A stretch of 64,000 nucleotides of DNA. Source: Rhodobacteraceae bacterium KLH11 (GTDB lineage Bacteria; Pseudomonadota; Alphaproteobacteria; Rhodobacterales; Rhodobacteraceae). Of the stretch, positions 26,983 to 35,058 are shown in pieces; the first letter of the stretch is position 1, and each line of letters opens with the position of its first letter. Below the pieces are notes generated by a model. That model worked only from the letters and a program-made list of their open reading frames with translations. It had not been told where the DNA came from and searched no databases. The position numbers were made by a program, and so were the translations under genes. The stretch spans positions 1,865,485 through 1,929,484 of the forward strand of contig DS999531.1 of the NCBI GenBank assembly GCA_000158135.1, written 5' to 3'.

Positions 26983-27007
26983 GCCCCCTTGTATCTGACA
27001 AGGGGGC
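26983..27007. terminator. Strong hairpin in the gap after the dehydrogenase gene
   Basis: Perfect 10-bp stem: GCCCCCTTGT (26983-26992) with ACAAGGGGGC (26998-27007), 5-nt loop. The following bases are CTTCTCCTGTT, not a clean T-tract, so it may be a weak or factor-assisted terminator for the 24367 gene. It sits between two inverted repeat copies. Confidence 0.55.
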
Positions 27008-27082
27008 CTTCTCCTGTTGCGGTCATCGGCGCCTCCGCCTGTACCGCGAAATCAGTGTGGTCCAGAGATGTTAAGAAACCGT

Positions 27083-27117
27083 TTCTTCTTCTGTTCATAA
27101 ATACCTCCGCCGGAGGC
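27083..27117 (-). repeat. Short palindromic-type repeat, copy 2 (inverted)
   Basis: Reads TTCTTCTTCTGTTCATAAAT then ACCTCCGCCGGAGGC on the plus strand, i.e. the reverse complement of copy 1 with small changes. Copies 1 and 2 face each other across 120 bp that contain no gene. The rest of the 26875-27298 gap holds nothing else I can identify. Confidence 0.8.
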
Positions 27118-27298
27118 AAGCCTGCACATGCAGGCTTTACTGGTGAGAACGCTGAATTATCAAGACATTGCAGCGGATGTGTAGAGCATTTCCCTGGAAT
27201 GGCTTGGGCGTCTATCCGGCCCCAAGTAATCAACACAGCGTTCCAAACATGCGATGAAACGTTTGCTCAGGAAAAAATGGAATTGACTTTGATCCAAC

Positions 27299-27952
27299 TC
27301 AGATAGCCGGTTCTCTGGCGATCAGCGCCAGATTATTGGCGGGCATCTCTGTAACCTCAACGCGTGCGAAGCCGACCTCTTGCAGGAGCGCAAGCATTTC
27401 GGTGTCGTTCTTATAACCAATCTCGGGGTCCTGTTGGGTCAACGCAGCATGGAACTTCTGGTCGCCATCGCTGGTCAGCTGTCCGGAACGCATGAAGGGG
27501 CCATAGAGTACCAGTTGACCCCCCGGCCGAAGAGCGCGCGCGGCCTCGGTCACAAGGGTTCTGGTTTCGGGCCAACTGATCAGATGCAGAAGGTTGATCA
27601 GCACCACCAGATCTTGCCGCTGGATAGACATATGCCAAGCTTCTGTGGTTGCGTCCAGATGCAGGGCCGGGGCGATATTTGGGGAACCTGTAGAATAGGC
27701 GTCGATACTGGCGCGACGTTCGGGGACAATCTCGCTGGGTTGCCAGAGTATTCCCGGCAACCGTTTTGCGAAGGCCGCTATGTGTTGCCCGGTTCCACTG
27801 GCCAGTTCCAGCGCGCGGCCGGATGTGGGGGCAATTCCTGCAAGCAGCTCAGATAGCGCAGCCGCGTTCCGGCTGGCGGCAGGAGCGACCAGTTTGTCGC
27901 CTTCGGCTTTGGTCGCAACGCTGGCGTTTGAGGGAAGTTTGCGTTTGGTCAT
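27299..27952 (-). CDS. DUF938-family SAM-dependent methyltransferase-like protein
   Basis: 217 residues. Class I methyltransferase pattern: motif I ALELASGTGQHIAAFA, then WQPSEIVPERRASIDAY, LVVLINLLHLISW, and RALRPGGQLVLYGPF. The N-terminal SAAASRNAAALSELLA-like part and the LYGPFMRSGQLTSD motif with later SNxxFDxxLxxxDPxIG-like FHAALTQQDPEIGYKN are those of the DUF938 family. Its substrate is unknown. The ATG overlaps by 4 bp the stop of the upstream oxidoreductase gene, so the two are co-translated. Confidence 0.85.
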   Translation of the reverse strand: MTKRKLPSNASVATKAEGDKLVAPAASRNAAALSELLAGIAPTSGRALELASGTGQHIAAFAKRLPGILWQPSEIVPERRASIDAYSTGSPNIAPALHLDATTEAWHMSIQRQDLVVLINLLHLISWPETRTLVTEAARALRPGGQLVLYGPFMRSGQLTSDGDQKFHAALTQQDPEIGYKNDTEMLALLQEVGFARVEVTEMPANNLALIAREPAI

Positions 27953-29016
27953 TGGCGTAGCCTGTCCGGTTTCAGTCGTTCAACGCTCGCGGCATCAAGT
28001 TGGGGCGTGGCCCCTGTTGCAAGGTCAGTCACGAGCTGCGAGGCGGCGGGAGCGGTTTGAAAGCCGTACCCGCCCTGTGCGGCCGACCAGATAAACGAGG
28101 GGTCAGCAGGGTCGGGGCCCAGAACCAGCGTCCCGTCGGCAACAAAGCTGCGCAATCCCGCCCAGTTGGTTTCCACACGCGTCACGGGTTCGGTGACCAT
28201 CGCTTCGTACCGTGCCAACCCTTCGGCCAGAACCATGTCATCGGCATATGCGTCATGCGGTGTGGTTGGATCGGCTTCGCAGGGTGAAACCAGCAGCTTG
28301 CCCGCATCGGGTTTGGCATACCAGCTCTCACCGGCCCCCAGCATCAAAGGCCAATCCCGCAGATCCAAGCCCCCCGGCGCAGGGATACGGGCGATTGATC
28401 TGCGGCACGGGGTGAGTCCGACAGGCGTGATCCCGGCCATCTGCGCCACCTCATCCACCCATGCCCCTGCGGCGTTTACCAGATTGTGGGCCTCGAAGGT
28501 CTGTGACGCCTCGATGATCCAGTGGCCCGCTTTGCTGACGGCGTTAACCTGTTGGCGAGTAAGGACCGAGCCCCCGTTTCGCCGGATCGTGCGCGCAAAA
28601 TCCTGCAGCATTCGATCTGTATCAATATCGAATGCGCTGTAACTGATGGCCGTATAGCCAACAGTTTCGAGGTTCAGAATCGGGACGCGACTTTGCGCGT
28701 CGGCAAGGGAAATCTGCTGCACGCCCAGCTCGGCCATGTCTTTTTGAAAGACATCGTGCTGATCCTTTCCGCCGACCAGCATCAAACCGCGCGGGGACAG
28801 ATATCCGTTGGTGTCAAGAAAGCTCGCGCTCGCCTCGTTCAGGGTGACGACCGAGGGCGGGCCGTACCCTCTTTCGAACAGGGCCGCCGACCGGCCCGAG
28901 GTGTGATAACCCAGAGCGTCTTCGGCCTCTAACACGGTGACATTGCCGTGGGCTGAAAGACGCGCGCCTGCGCTCAGCCCGGCGATACCACCACCAATGA
29001 TCAGGAAATCGATCAT
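27949..29016 (-). CDS. FAD-dependent oxidoreductase of the DAO family
   Basis: Start at ATG 29016 (MIDFLIIGGGIAGLSAG) with GGAAG upstream; an earlier in-frame start would add 24 unlikely residues. 355 residues. FAD-binding GxGxxG (IGGGIAGLSAGARL), second strand TVLEAEDALGYHTSGRSAA, NAAGAWVDEVAQMAG in the middle, and a C-terminal FAD contact FIWSAAQGGYGFQTAPA. This belongs to the D-amino-acid/glycine oxidase-like DAO superfamily, in the group annotated as hypothetical FAD-dependent oxidoreductases. Substrate unknown. Forms a two-gene unit with the DUF938 gene. Confidence 0.85.
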   Translation of the reverse strand: MIDFLIIGGGIAGLSAGARLSAHGNVTVLEAEDALGYHTSGRSAALFERGYGPPSVVTLNEASASFLDTNGYLSPRGLMLVGGKDQHDVFQKDMAELGVQQISLADAQSRVPILNLETVGYTAISYSAFDIDTDRMLQDFARTIRRNGGSVLTRQQVNAVSKAGHWIIEASQTFEAHNLVNAAGAWVDEVAQMAGITPVGLTPCRRSIARIPAPGGLDLRDWPLMLGAGESWYAKPDAGKLLVSPCEADPTTPHDAYADDMVLAEGLARYEAMVTEPVTRVETNWAGLRSFVADGTLVLGPDPADPSFIWSAAQGGYGFQTAPAASQLVTDLATGATPQLDAASVERLKPDRLRQ

Positions 29017-29195
29017 GTGTTTTCTTCCACTTCTGGCCCTCGGCACCGCACGCAGGGCGGTTCTTTGAGGCAAAATATAGGCCAGCATGGCACGGGCATT
29101 GCCAGACGAAAAGGCACAAGCTGATGGTAAAGGAAACTTGATTGGATGCGGTCAGCCTGCTTTTAGTGCCAATAGGGAACGATTCGGAGACAGAC

Positions 29196-29621
29196 GTGGA
29201 CTCGGCAGATATTCACCCCATGGCAACGGGCCACATCCCGTCATATGTCGTGCAGGCAGATGGCAGCGACTTTCTTTTTACCTTTATGCTTGTTTTTACC
29301 GTGGGAGTGATCCTGTTGATCGGCGTGGCCTATTTCACGCTGCATTCGATCCCGGAAAAAATGGCGCATGAAACCAATCACCCGCAATTCCAACTGGTTG
29401 GTATTCTGGCACTTTTGGCTTTGTTCACCCATAACGGCATCTTCTGGATCGCGGCCATCCTTGTCGCCGGATTCCAGTTCCCCGATTTTGCAGCCCCGCT
29501 GCGATCCATCGCTGATGCAATCCGATCATTGGCTCCGGGTCGCGAAAGCGAAGCGGTGCCGGAACCGGCCGAGCCGGAGGCTGTAGCCGAACCATCCGAA
29601 CCGGCAGCACAGGGGCACTGA
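29196..29621 (+). CDS. Small two-helix inner-membrane protein, partner of the HlyD-type protein
   Basis: Start set at GTG 29196 (MDSADIHPMATGHIPSYV), six bases after CGGAGA; an upstream TTG at 29142 is less likely. 141 residues. Two hydrophobic helices (FLFTFMLVFTVGVILLIGVAY and LVGILALLALFTHNGIFWIAAILVAG) are followed by a Pro/Glu-rich C-terminal tail (EAVPEPAEPEAVAEPSEP). Three bp separate it from the membrane fusion protein gene, a conserved-looking pairing like small YibI/DUF3302-type proteins with YibH-type HlyD proteins. Function unknown, presumed assembly with the next product. Confidence 0.7.
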   Translation: MDSADIHPMATGHIPSYVVQADGSDFLFTFMLVFTVGVILLIGVAYFTLHSIPEKMAHETNHPQFQLVGILALLALFTHNGIFWIAAILVAGFQFPDFAAPLRSIADAIRSLAPGRESEAVPEPAEPEAVAEPSEPAAQGH

Positions 29622-29624
29622 GCG

Positions 29625-30857
29625 ATGCTTGAAACAATTATGTGCGCGCTGGTGACAGTGCTTCCTGACTATCTGTTCCGGCGCTTTGTCCAGGGCAAGC
29701 GGATCGGGCACGAGATCACCTTGTTCACCATGTGGTATGAATTGCGCTGGGGTCTGACGACCTGCGCCATTCTGGCCCTGACTGTGATCACCACGCTGTT
29801 TTATTTCCACCCGTCCAGCAAGACGGCGGCGTCATATTTCCGCACGGTCACGATCCTGCCGCAGCTGGGGGGGCGGGTGTCCGAGGTCTATGTACGCAAC
29901 AACGAACAGGTGACGGCCGGCCAGCCGATTTTCCGGATCGAGGATTTCACCCAAACGGCTCAGGTTGAGGCCGCGCATGCGCAGATCGCGCAGGTTCAGG
30001 CCTCGCTGAAAGTGGCCGAAACCGATCTGGCCGAGGCTGAGGCAGGTATTGCCGGTGCCAGGGCCGCGCTGGATCAGGCGCTGGAGGATCTTGAACGCAA
30101 CACCACGCTGCGCGACGAAGGGTCCAGCGCCGTGCGACTGGCCGAGATCGATCGGCTGGAAAATCTTGTTGCCGAGCGCGAGGCCAAAGTAACGGCGGCC
30201 ATTTCCAAGCGTGCAGCAGTGGTGCAGCAGATCGAAGAACTGATCCCGGCCCAACTTGCCAGTGCCAACGCTCAGCTGGACGCGGCCCTGACCGAGCTGG
30301 ACAAAACTGTGATCAGCGCCGGGGTGACCGGGCGGGTCGAACAATTCGGGCTTCAGGTGGGCGATTATGTCAGCCCCTTGCTGCGCCCGGCGGGCATCCT
30401 TGTACCATCCTCATCCGGGCATGACCGGTTTCAGGCCGCATTCACTCAGCTTTCGGCCCAGGTCATCAAGCCGGGCATGATTGGTGAGCTTGGCTGTATG
30501 ACCAAGCCGTTCACCGTGATCCCGGTTGTCGTGGTCGAGGTGCAGGATGTGATCCCTTCGGGGCAGATCCGGCCCACGGATGAATTGCGCGATGTCCAGA
30601 CCAACACCAACCCCGGTTCGATCCTTGTCTATCTTGAGCCGCTCTATAACAGCCAGGCAGACGATGTTCCTCCGGGCAGTAACTGTCTGGCGAATGTCTA
30701 CACAGACAATCACCACAAGCTTGAAGATGAGAACCTGGGCTTCTGGGAAAAATCCTTCCTGCATGTGGTCGATACCATAGGCGTTGTTCATGCGGCTGGC
30801 CTGCGCTTGCGCCTGATCCTGATGCCTGTGAACACGCTGGTGCTGAGCGGGCATTAA
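29625..30857 (+). CDS. HlyD/EmrA-type membrane fusion protein
   Basis: 410 residues. One transmembrane helix (LTTCAILALTVITTLFYF), then a biotinyl-lipoyl half (TVTILPQLGGRVSEVYVRNNEQVTAGQPIFRI), a long coiled coil (about residues 115-225: QTAQVEAAHAQIAQVQASL ... QQIEELIPAQLASANAQL), the returning lipoyl half (TVISAGVTGRVEQFGLQVGD), and a beta-barrel domain. This is the periplasmic adaptor of a tripartite exporter. No MFS/ABC pump or outer-membrane channel gene is adjacent, so its transporter partner is elsewhere or the upstream small membrane protein substitutes. Confidence 0.85.
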   Translation: MLETIMCALVTVLPDYLFRRFVQGKRIGHEITLFTMWYELRWGLTTCAILALTVITTLFYFHPSSKTAASYFRTVTILPQLGGRVSEVYVRNNEQVTAGQPIFRIEDFTQTAQVEAAHAQIAQVQASLKVAETDLAEAEAGIAGARAALDQALEDLERNTTLRDEGSSAVRLAEIDRLENLVAEREAKVTAAISKRAAVVQQIEELIPAQLASANAQLDAALTELDKTVISAGVTGRVEQFGLQVGDYVSPLLRPAGILVPSSSGHDRFQAAFTQLSAQVIKPGMIGELGCMTKPFTVIPVVVVEVQDVIPSGQIRPTDELRDVQTNTNPGSILVYLEPLYNSQADDVPPGSNCLANVYTDNHHKLEDENLGFWEKSFLHVVDTIGVVHAAGLRLRLILMPVNTLVLSGH

Positions 30858-31015
30858 AGACCTCGGCCAAAACCCGTTCGACCAGCTTGACAGGCCGTTG
30901 TTCAACGCGTTCTGTCGCTGGTTTTCCGGCCCCAATCGCGGTGTGCTATAATCCATTCATTGTTGCCCCTGCAGGTGTTTATCTGCGGGGGCAGGTTGGG
31001 TGATTGGAGGTTGCG

Positions 31016-31822
31016 ATGGTTGATACAAATTCGGCATTTGTGGGCGATATTCCTGGGAATTACGACAAACAGATGGGGCCGGTAATCTTCGAGCACATGG
31101 CGCAGATCATGGCCAGAAAGGTTGCCGCCAGCGCACCAAAACACGTGTTGGAATTGGCCGCGGGCACTGGGATCGTAACACGACATTTGGCTACCGTTCT
31201 GGACGACACCCATATCGTTGTTACCGACCTCAATGAACCGATGCTGGAGATTGCGCGCAAAAAGTTCAGCGAGACTGAAAAGGTGAGCTTTCAAACCGCT
31301 GACGCGCAGGATTTGCCCTTTGAAGATGGAACATTTGATGCTGTCATCTGCCAGTTCGGCCATATGTTCTTTCCCGATCGTGCCAAAGCCCATGCCGAGG
31401 CCGCCCGGGTGTTGAAACCCGGCGGGCAGTATTTGTTTTCGACCTGGGGGACAAATGCTGAAAACCCGTATTCAGAGCTGGTTATCGAGACATTGTCAGC
31501 TGCATTCGAAAGTGATCCTCCGGGTTTCATGAAAATCCCGTTTTCATTGAACGACGCCACCGGGATTTTGGGTGAGCTTCGTCAGGCAGGGTTCACTGAA
31601 CCTCACCACGAATATGTTGAGCACGCGCCGTCTGTTGAAAGCTTTGATGCGTTTGCGCTGGGTCTGATATTGGGTAGCCCGGCCTATTTCGAAATATTGG
31701 AACGCGAAGGTGACCACGGCGAAATTGCCCGCACTCTTGCTGGTCATATGCGTGCTCGATTTGGGCATGAACCTTCGACGATGCCGCTGAAGGCGCATTT
31801 TTTCCAGACAGCATCTGTTTGA
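31016..31822 (+). CDS. Class I SAM-dependent methyltransferase
   Basis: Start at ATG 31016, preceded by TGGAGG at ideal spacing; 268 residues. Motif I VLELAAGTGIVTRHLA, motif II VVTDLNEPMLEIARKK, ADAQDLPFEDGTFDAVICQFG (post-I/III region), and ARVLKPGGQYLFSTWG. This is the methyltransferase 11/UbiE-like fold. The acceptor substrate cannot be predicted. A GC-rich inverted repeat (about 30966-30992) without T-tract lies just upstream of the ribosome binding site and could be the end of the preceding transcript. Confidence 0.85.
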   Translation: MVDTNSAFVGDIPGNYDKQMGPVIFEHMAQIMARKVAASAPKHVLELAAGTGIVTRHLATVLDDTHIVVTDLNEPMLEIARKKFSETEKVSFQTADAQDLPFEDGTFDAVICQFGHMFFPDRAKAHAEAARVLKPGGQYLFSTWGTNAENPYSELVIETLSAAFESDPPGFMKIPFSLNDATGILGELRQAGFTEPHHEYVEHAPSVESFDAFALGLILGSPAYFEILEREGDHGEIARTLAGHMRARFGHEPSTMPLKAHFFQTASV

Positions 31823-31833
31823 AAAGCGGATAC

Positions 31834-31863
31834 GAAAAAAGGCCCGCAAAATCAGCGGGCCTT
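31834..31863 (-). terminator. Rho-independent terminator of the purine operon
   Basis: On the minus strand the stem AAGGCCCGC / GCGGGCCTT (31855-31863 with 31839-31847, 7-nt loop) runs into TTTTTT (31836-31841 read in reverse). It lies 22 bp after the BMP protein gene and ends the xdhA-to-BMP operon. Confidence 0.92.
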
Positions 31864-31885
31864 GGATCAGGTCTTTGCGCAGCGC

Positions 31886-32959
31886 TTACTGCGGAATTTC
31901 GCCTTCCAGCCCTTCGACATAGAAGTTCATGCCCGCCAGTGTGCCATCATCAGCTGTCTCGCCTTCGGCCAGCCAGTCGCTGCCGTCCTGTTTTTTGAGC
32001 GGGCCGGTGAAGGGGTGGTAGTCACCTGCAGCCATGGCGGCTTTCATGGCCAGGGCTTCCTCTTTGACATCCGCAGGCACGGCGTCTGATATCTCGCCAA
32101 TCTCAACCATGCCTTCCCTGATACCATCCCAGGTGCTTACCGTCTCCCACGAGCCATCCATGACAGCCTGGGTACGCGCGATATAGTAGGGGGCCCAGTT
32201 GTCGATGATCGAGGATACACGCGGGAAGGGTGCGTATTCGCTCATGTCCGAGGCCTGACCGAAGGTGACAACATTGCCAGCCTCTTGTGCAGCTGCCTGC
32301 GGCGCGGTTGAATCGGTGTGCTGCAGGATCACATCTGCGCCCTGTTCGATCAGAACAGTGGCCGCGTCAGCCTCTTTGGCAGGGTCGAACCATGTATAGG
32401 CCCAGACGATCTTGAACTCGACATCCGGGTTCACCTTCTTGGCGTGAATATAGGCCGAGTTGATGCCGCGGATCACCTCGGGGATCGGGTAGGATCCGAT
32501 ATAGCCGATGATATTCGATTCAGTCATTTTACCGGCGATATGCCCCTGCACGGCACGACCTTCATAGAAACGGGCTGAATAGACCGAGACGTTGTCAGCA
32601 GTCTTGTAACCGGTCGCGTGCTCGAACTTCACGTTCGGGAATTTCTTGGCCACGTTGATTGTGGGGTCCATGTAGCCGAACGAAGTGGTGAAGATCAGAT
32701 CGGCCCCTTCCAGCGCCATCTGGGTCATAACGCGCTCTGCGTCCGGACCTTCCGGAACGGATTCAACAAAGACGGTTTCAACCTTGTCGCCAAATTGCTC
32801 TTCGACGGCCAGACGACCCTTGTTGTGTTCATAGGTCCAGCCGCCATCGCCTACGGGGCCGACATAGACAAAGCCGACCTTGGTCTTGTCTTGGGCCAAT
32901 GCGCCCGTCGCCAGACCCAACGCCATGGCGGCGCTTGCCAAAAGTGATGTGAATTTCAT
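31886..32959 (-). CDS. BMP-family (PnrA/Med-type) substrate-binding lipoprotein-like ABC protein, nucleoside/purine uptake
   Basis: 357 residues with a Sec signal peptide (MKFTSLLASAAMALGLATG, cut after ALA). Not a lipoprotein: no lipobox Cys is seen. The family pattern is clear: VGFVYVGPVGDGGWTYEHN, ADLIFTTSFGYMDP, HATGYKTADNVSVYSARFYEGR, IGYIGSYPIPEVIRGINSA. Related BMP proteins bind nucleosides. Here the gene closes an operon with xanthine dehydrogenase, so purines or purine nucleosides are the likely ligands. Encoded 31 bp after the second permease gene. Confidence 0.9.
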   Translation of the reverse strand: MKFTSLLASAAMALGLATGALAQDKTKVGFVYVGPVGDGGWTYEHNKGRLAVEEQFGDKVETVFVESVPEGPDAERVMTQMALEGADLIFTTSFGYMDPTINVAKKFPNVKFEHATGYKTADNVSVYSARFYEGRAVQGHIAGKMTESNIIGYIGSYPIPEVIRGINSAYIHAKKVNPDVEFKIVWAYTWFDPAKEADAATVLIEQGADVILQHTDSTAPQAAAQEAGNVVTFGQASDMSEYAPFPRVSSIIDNWAPYYIARTQAVMDGSWETVSTWDGIREGMVEIGEISDAVPADVKEEALAMKAAMAAGDYHPFTGPLKKQDGSDWLAEGETADDGTLAGMNFYVEGLEGEIPQ

Positions 32960-32990
32960 GAGTTACTCCCCAGGTTGGTTCAATTGGCCT

Positions 32991-33911
32991 CTAGTGCGAG
33001 GCATGGAAGGTTCGGCCTAATGCGGCAGGTGCGCTGCTCTTGTCGGCCGAAAGGATCACAAGCACAAGGATCGTGATGATATAGGGCGACATTGCCAGAT
33101 ACTCGACCGGGATGGCAACGCCCGCCGCCTGCAAATTAAGCTGCAACACAGTGATGCCGCCGAACAAATAGGCACCCAGCAGGGCCCGCCATGGTTTCCA
33201 GCTGGCGAACACCACCAGAGCCAAAGCGATCCAGCCGACACCGGCGGTCATGCCTTCGGTCCACTGCGGGACGCGGATCAGGCTGATATACGCCCCGCCG
33301 AGGCCCGCACAGGCACCCCCGAACAGGATTGCCATGATGCGGATCTTGATGACCTTGTAGCCCAACGCATGCGCCGCATCGTGGTTTTCTCCTACCGCGC
33401 GCAGGATCAGGCCAATACGGGTATATTTCAGCGTGGCCCAGACAGCGGCGGTCAGGGCAATTCCCACGTAGAGGATCGGGTCATGCTGGAACAGGATCGG
33501 GCCGATGACAGGGATATCGCTGATCACCGGGATATGAATATCACCCATGCTCGGGGGTTTGACGCCCACATAACTCTGCCCCATAAGCGCGCTGAAGCCC
33601 AGACCAAACAGTGTCAGGGCCAGCCCGCTGGCAACCTGATTGGCCAGAGCCACCTGCGTCAACAGCACAAACAGCAGCGACAGCACCGCGCCCCCCACGG
33701 CGGCGGCGATAAATCCAAGCCAGGGCGAGCCGGTCTCGACCGAGATCGCAAAACCGCTGATCGCGCCCACGATCATCATACCTTCGACCCCCAGATTCAG
33801 AACACCTGCTTTCTCGACGACCAGCTCTCCGATCGCGGCCAGCAGCAGAGGGGTTGCAGCCACCATAAGCGAGGCGACCAGAAGGATGGGGTTAATCTCA
33901 CCAAGATCCAT
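32991..33911 (-). CDS. ABC transporter permease (BPD_transp_2, nucleoside/purine type)
   Basis: 306 residues with about eight hydrophobic segments (INPILLVASLMVAATPLLL, LNLGVEGMMIVGAISGFAI, and so on). The motif GVLNLGVEGMM and the EAA-like cytoplasmic loop ALGYKVIKIRIMAILFGGACAGLGGAY are those of the YufQ/YcjP-type permeases that work with BMP binding proteins. It pairs with the upstream permease (1 bp apart) to form the heterodimeric channel. Confidence 0.9.
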   Translation of the reverse strand: MDLGEINPILLVASLMVAATPLLLAAIGELVVEKAGVLNLGVEGMMIVGAISGFAISVETGSPWLGFIAAAVGGAVLSLLFVLLTQVALANQVASGLALTLFGLGFSALMGQSYVGVKPPSMGDIHIPVISDIPVIGPILFQHDPILYVGIALTAAVWATLKYTRIGLILRAVGENHDAAHALGYKVIKIRIMAILFGGACAGLGGAYISLIRVPQWTEGMTAGVGWIALALVVFASWKPWRALLGAYLFGGITVLQLNLQAAGVAIPVEYLAMSPYIITILVLVILSADKSSAPAALGRTFHASH

Positions 33912-33912
33912 A

Positions 33913-34995
33913 TCACGCTACCTCGCTGTGGGCCGCACGGATGCGGTAGTTGGTCAGAAGATCGAAAGCCAGCAGGAAAAACAACAGCATCCCCTGGAAT
34001 ACCTGAATGGCGGCAGCGGGCAGGCCCAGCTGAGACTGCGCGATTTCCCCGCCGATATAGGTCAGCGCCATCAGGCCCCCGGCCAGCAGGATGCCCACCG
34101 GGTGCAAGCGACCGAGGAAGGCCACGATGATCGCGGTGAAGCCATAGCCCACGTTAAAGTCGATGCTGACCACACCCGAGGGGCCGGAAACCTCGAACAT
34201 CCCCGCAAGCCCGGCCAAAGCGCCCGACAGGCCCAGGCAGAACAGGATCAGCCGCGCCGGGTTCACACCTGCAAATTTCGCAGCCCGGGGCGCTTCCCCG
34301 GTCAGGCGAATATGAAACCCCAGCATGTGCCGGTTCAGCAGGACATAGGCAAAGATCACCGCAATCAACGCAGTCACCACACCCCAATGCATCCCCGATC
34401 CGGCGATCAGCTCGGCATTATGTGCACTGTCATATTGCTGCAGGTTGCGTGAGCCGGGAAAGCCAAAACCTTCAGGGTTCTTCAACAGCCCCAGCGAAAC
34501 CGAGGCCAGCATCTGCTCAGCCACGTAAACCAGCATCAATGACACAAGAATTTCGTTGGTACCAAAGCGCACCTTCAGAAAAGCCGGGATTATCGCCCAC
34601 AACCAGCCGCCGAATGCGCCTGCGATCACCATGACCGGAAAGATGTACCACGCCTCCAGCGGGTAGAACGCCAGACCAGCGCCCGCGCCAAAAATGGCCC
34701 CCATGATGTATTGCCCTTCGGCTCCGATATTCCAGATACCGGCCCGAAAACCCAGCGACAGGCCGATGGCGATCAACACCAAAGGCGCGCCTTTGACCAG
34801 CAGCTGGGGGCGATAGTAAAAGGCGAACTCGCCAAACAGGGGTTCCCAGAAAATCGTGCCAATGGCCTCAATCGGGTTTTTACCCAGAATGGCGAACAAA
34901 ATGCCGCCAAAGACCATCGTCGCCAGCACCGCCACCAAAGGGGTCGCATAGGACCACGCCTTGGATGGCTGAGGCCGCTTCTCCAACACAATCAT
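33913..34995 (-). CDS. ABC transporter permease (BPD_transp_2, nucleoside/purine type)
   Basis: 360 residues. N-terminal helix LVAVLATMVFGGILFAILG, then IGLSLGFRAGIWNIGAEGQYIM (family signature), a middle segment FLKVRFGTNEILVSLMLVYVA, and the loop APRAAKFAGVNPARLILFCLGLSGALAGLAG. These are the YufP-type features of purine/nucleoside ABC importers. Genes before and after encode the ATPase and the second permease. A 63-bp gap containing a palindromic-type repeat separates it from the ATPase gene. Confidence 0.9.
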   Translation of the reverse strand: MIVLEKRPQPSKAWSYATPLVAVLATMVFGGILFAILGKNPIEAIGTIFWEPLFGEFAFYYRPQLLVKGAPLVLIAIGLSLGFRAGIWNIGAEGQYIMGAIFGAGAGLAFYPLEAWYIFPVMVIAGAFGGWLWAIIPAFLKVRFGTNEILVSLMLVYVAEQMLASVSLGLLKNPEGFGFPGSRNLQQYDSAHNAELIAGSGMHWGVVTALIAVIFAYVLLNRHMLGFHIRLTGEAPRAAKFAGVNPARLILFCLGLSGALAGLAGMFEVSGPSGVVSIDFNVGYGFTAIIVAFLGRLHPVGILLAGGLMALTYIGGEIAQSQLGLPAAAIQVFQGMLLFFLLAFDLLTNYRIRAAHSEVA

Positions 34996-35011
34996 CCGCT
35001 CATCCCCCTGA

Positions 35012-35050
35012 TTTCTTCATCTTTTTTCAAATACTCTCGCCGAAGGCGGC
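35012..35050 (-). repeat. Palindromic-type repeat, copy 3, between ATPase and permease genes
   Basis: TTCTTCATCTTTTTTCAAAT followed by ACTCTCGCCGAAGGCGGC on the plus strand; the minus strand thus reads like copy 1 (GCC..GGCG..AGTATTTGAAAAAAGATGAAGAA). It occupies most of the only sizable gap inside the operon. Confidence 0.75.
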
Positions 35051-35058
35051 ACCACAGA

